A stretch of DNA of 55,486 nucleotides, taken from Oceanococcus sp. (GTDB lineage: Bacteria; Pseudomonadota; Gammaproteobacteria; Nevskiales; Oceanococcaceae). The translations under genes were made by a program, and so were the position numbers. Location: positions 1 through 55,486 of the forward strand of contig JASBUL010000038.1 of assembly GCA_030147945.1 (NCBI GenBank), written 5' to 3'. Positions 54,647-55,486 of this stretch are shown here, piece by piece (position 1 is the first letter of the stretch; each line of letters begins with the position of its first letter). Below the pieces are notes generated by a model that saw only the letters and a program-made list of their open reading frames with translations, was not told the DNA's origin and searched no databases.

Positions 54647-55486
54647 TTAGCCGCTGCTGAGTGCGGCAAAATCCGCCAGTGCGCTGCAACGGCGGGCAAA
54701 GACCTCGAGCAGTGCGTGGCGTGCCTGGCGTAGCGTGTCATCCTCCGCATTGACCAGCACTTCGTCGAAGAACTTAGTAATTGGTCCGGACAGCTGAGCC
54801 AAAGCCTTCATTGCGCCTACATAGTCAGGCGGTGATGATAGCGCTTTATCAAAGGCTGGCTGGCTGTCGGACAAGGCTTGTTGCAAGGCGATCTCAGCCG
54901 GCTCAACCAACACGGAAGAGTTGTCTTGCGAATTCTGAGCGTCACCCAAGATATTGCGAATACGCTTATTAGCTGCGGCCAGTTGTTCAAATGCTGAACT
55001 GTTGTCGCTCTGCATGCGCTCCAAGGCTTCGCAGCGCTTGACTACATCAAGAACATCTAATGAATGTTCAGCTAATAGCACGCTATCAACCAGCCGTAAT
55101 TCGTATCCCCGTGAGTTCAGCCACACGCGCAGTCGGTCGCGCAGGAACTTGAGCAGTTCCTCTCGCGCTTCAGCACCAATATTGTGCAACTCGTTGTCGT
55201 TGCTCGCTTGATCGATCAGATTGTCCAGGGCCACGTTGACATTGGAGTCCGCAAGGATGCGGATCAGGCCCAGTGCTGCGCGGCGTGCGCCGTAGGGATC
55301 TTTGGAGCTAGTGGGACGCAGTTCATCCTTTGAGAAAAGGCAGATCAGGGTGTCCAGCTTGTCAGCTATCGCGGTGATAGCCGACAGCGGACGAATTGGT
55401 ACGGCGTCGTTTGGCCCTTCCGGCTGATAGTGCTCTGCGATCGCCTGGGCCACGGCGTCGGCTTCGCCGCGATGGCGTGCGTAGTG
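54647..55486 (-). CDS. glyS: glycyl-tRNA synthetase beta subunit, C-terminal part
   Basis: The 3' portion (about 279 codons) of glyS; the 5' part is beyond the right edge, and the frame is open to base 55486 (HYARHRGEADAVAQ). HYQPEGPNDAVP, then SAITAIADKLDTL and KDPYGARRAALGLIRIL are hallmark segments of the beta subunit's HD-like region. The C-terminal anticodon-binding-like domain ends FDEVLVNAEDDTLRQARHALL. Codon use between about 54780 and 55350 is visibly richer in A/T-ending codons than in neighbouring genes. Confidence 0.95.
   Translation of the reverse strand, partial: HYARHRGEADAVAQAIAEHYQPEGPNDAVPIRPLSAITAIADKLDTLICLFSKDELRPTSSKDPYGARRAALGLIRILADSNVNVALDNLIDQASNDNELHNIGAEAREELLKFLRDRLRVWLNSRGYELRLVDSVLLAEHSLDVLDVVKRCEALERMQSDNSSAFEQLAAANKRIRNILGDAQNSQDNSSVLVEPAEIALQQALSDSQPAFDKALSSPPDYVGAMKALAQLSGPITKFFDEVLVNAEDDTLRQARHALLEVFARRCSALADFAALSSG

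Overview
The window is a dense, GC-rich stretch of a gammaproteobacterial chromosome that includes the replication-origin neighbourhood. The core is the classic block gyrB-recF-dnaN-dnaA (minus strand) diverging from rpmH-rnpA-yidD-yidC-mnmE (plus strand). TamA/TamB, LptM, EngB, a DsbA with a CPHC motif, ExoI (SbcB) and two-gene glycyl-tRNA synthetase (GlyS) all fit Gammaproteobacteria. The lipoyl-tagged Lpd, the acyl-CoA dehydrogenase pair with a high-molecular-weight FabG, ACBP, and a Spot 42/ErsA-position sRNA candidate suggest a Xanthomonadales/Nevskiales-like or Pseudomonas-like lineage. That placement is inference only.

Layout. 1-1401 (minus): a truncated MATE transporter gene overlapping engB. 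1485-12980 (plus): cytochrome c4, dsbA, an M14 metallopeptidase, tamA, tamB, lptM, lysA and polA, mostly overlapping by 1-4 nt and so probably largely co-transcribed. 13031-13178: a predicted sigma-E-type promoter, three hairpins with mostly C-rich loops and a terminator, which I read as a small RNA gene. 13184-19435 (minus): gyrB, recF, dnaN, dnaA. Two exact parS sites lie inside recF, and a DnaA-box-containing, AT-rich dnaN-dnaA spacer is the best oriC candidate. 19533-23307 (plus): rpmH to mnmE. 23418-30623 (plus): the pyruvate dehydrogenase complex aceE-aceF-lpd with a DUF1329 gene inserted between aceF and lpd. 30643-30743: a near-perfect long inverted repeat between convergent genes.

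30769-40213 (minus): an L,D-transpeptidase and a TPR protein sharing a related C-terminal domain, djlA, etfA, etfB, ETF-ubiquinone oxidoreductase, then a four-gene overlapping cluster (FAH-family enzyme, cold-shock-domain protein, moaB, pyruvate kinase). 40241-44966: polyphosphate:AMP phosphotransferase, sbcB, an alpha/beta hydrolase with acyl-CoA-binding protein, and a DUF1643 gene. 45213-48423 (plus): ahpC-ahpF peroxide detoxification and a single-domain voltage-gated sodium channel. 48492-52553 (minus): two-domain FabG and two acyl-CoA dehydrogenases. 52717-54505 (plus): a ComEA-like protein, an enoyl-CoA hydratase and a nitroreductase. 54647-end (minus): the 3' part of glyS.

Together the genes cover replication initiation and segregation, envelope biogenesis (TamAB, YidC/YidD, L,D-transpeptidase), central carbon metabolism (PDH, Pyk), and a strong fatty-acid oxidation theme (two ACADs, ECH, ETF, ETF-QO, ACBP). 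I see no prophage, CRISPR array, insertion sequence or tRNA gene, and no gene-free stretch longer than about 250 nt. The items most worth follow-up are the polA-downstream sRNA candidate, the parS pair in recF, the long inverted repeat at 30643-30743, and the DUF1329 gene inside the PDH operon.
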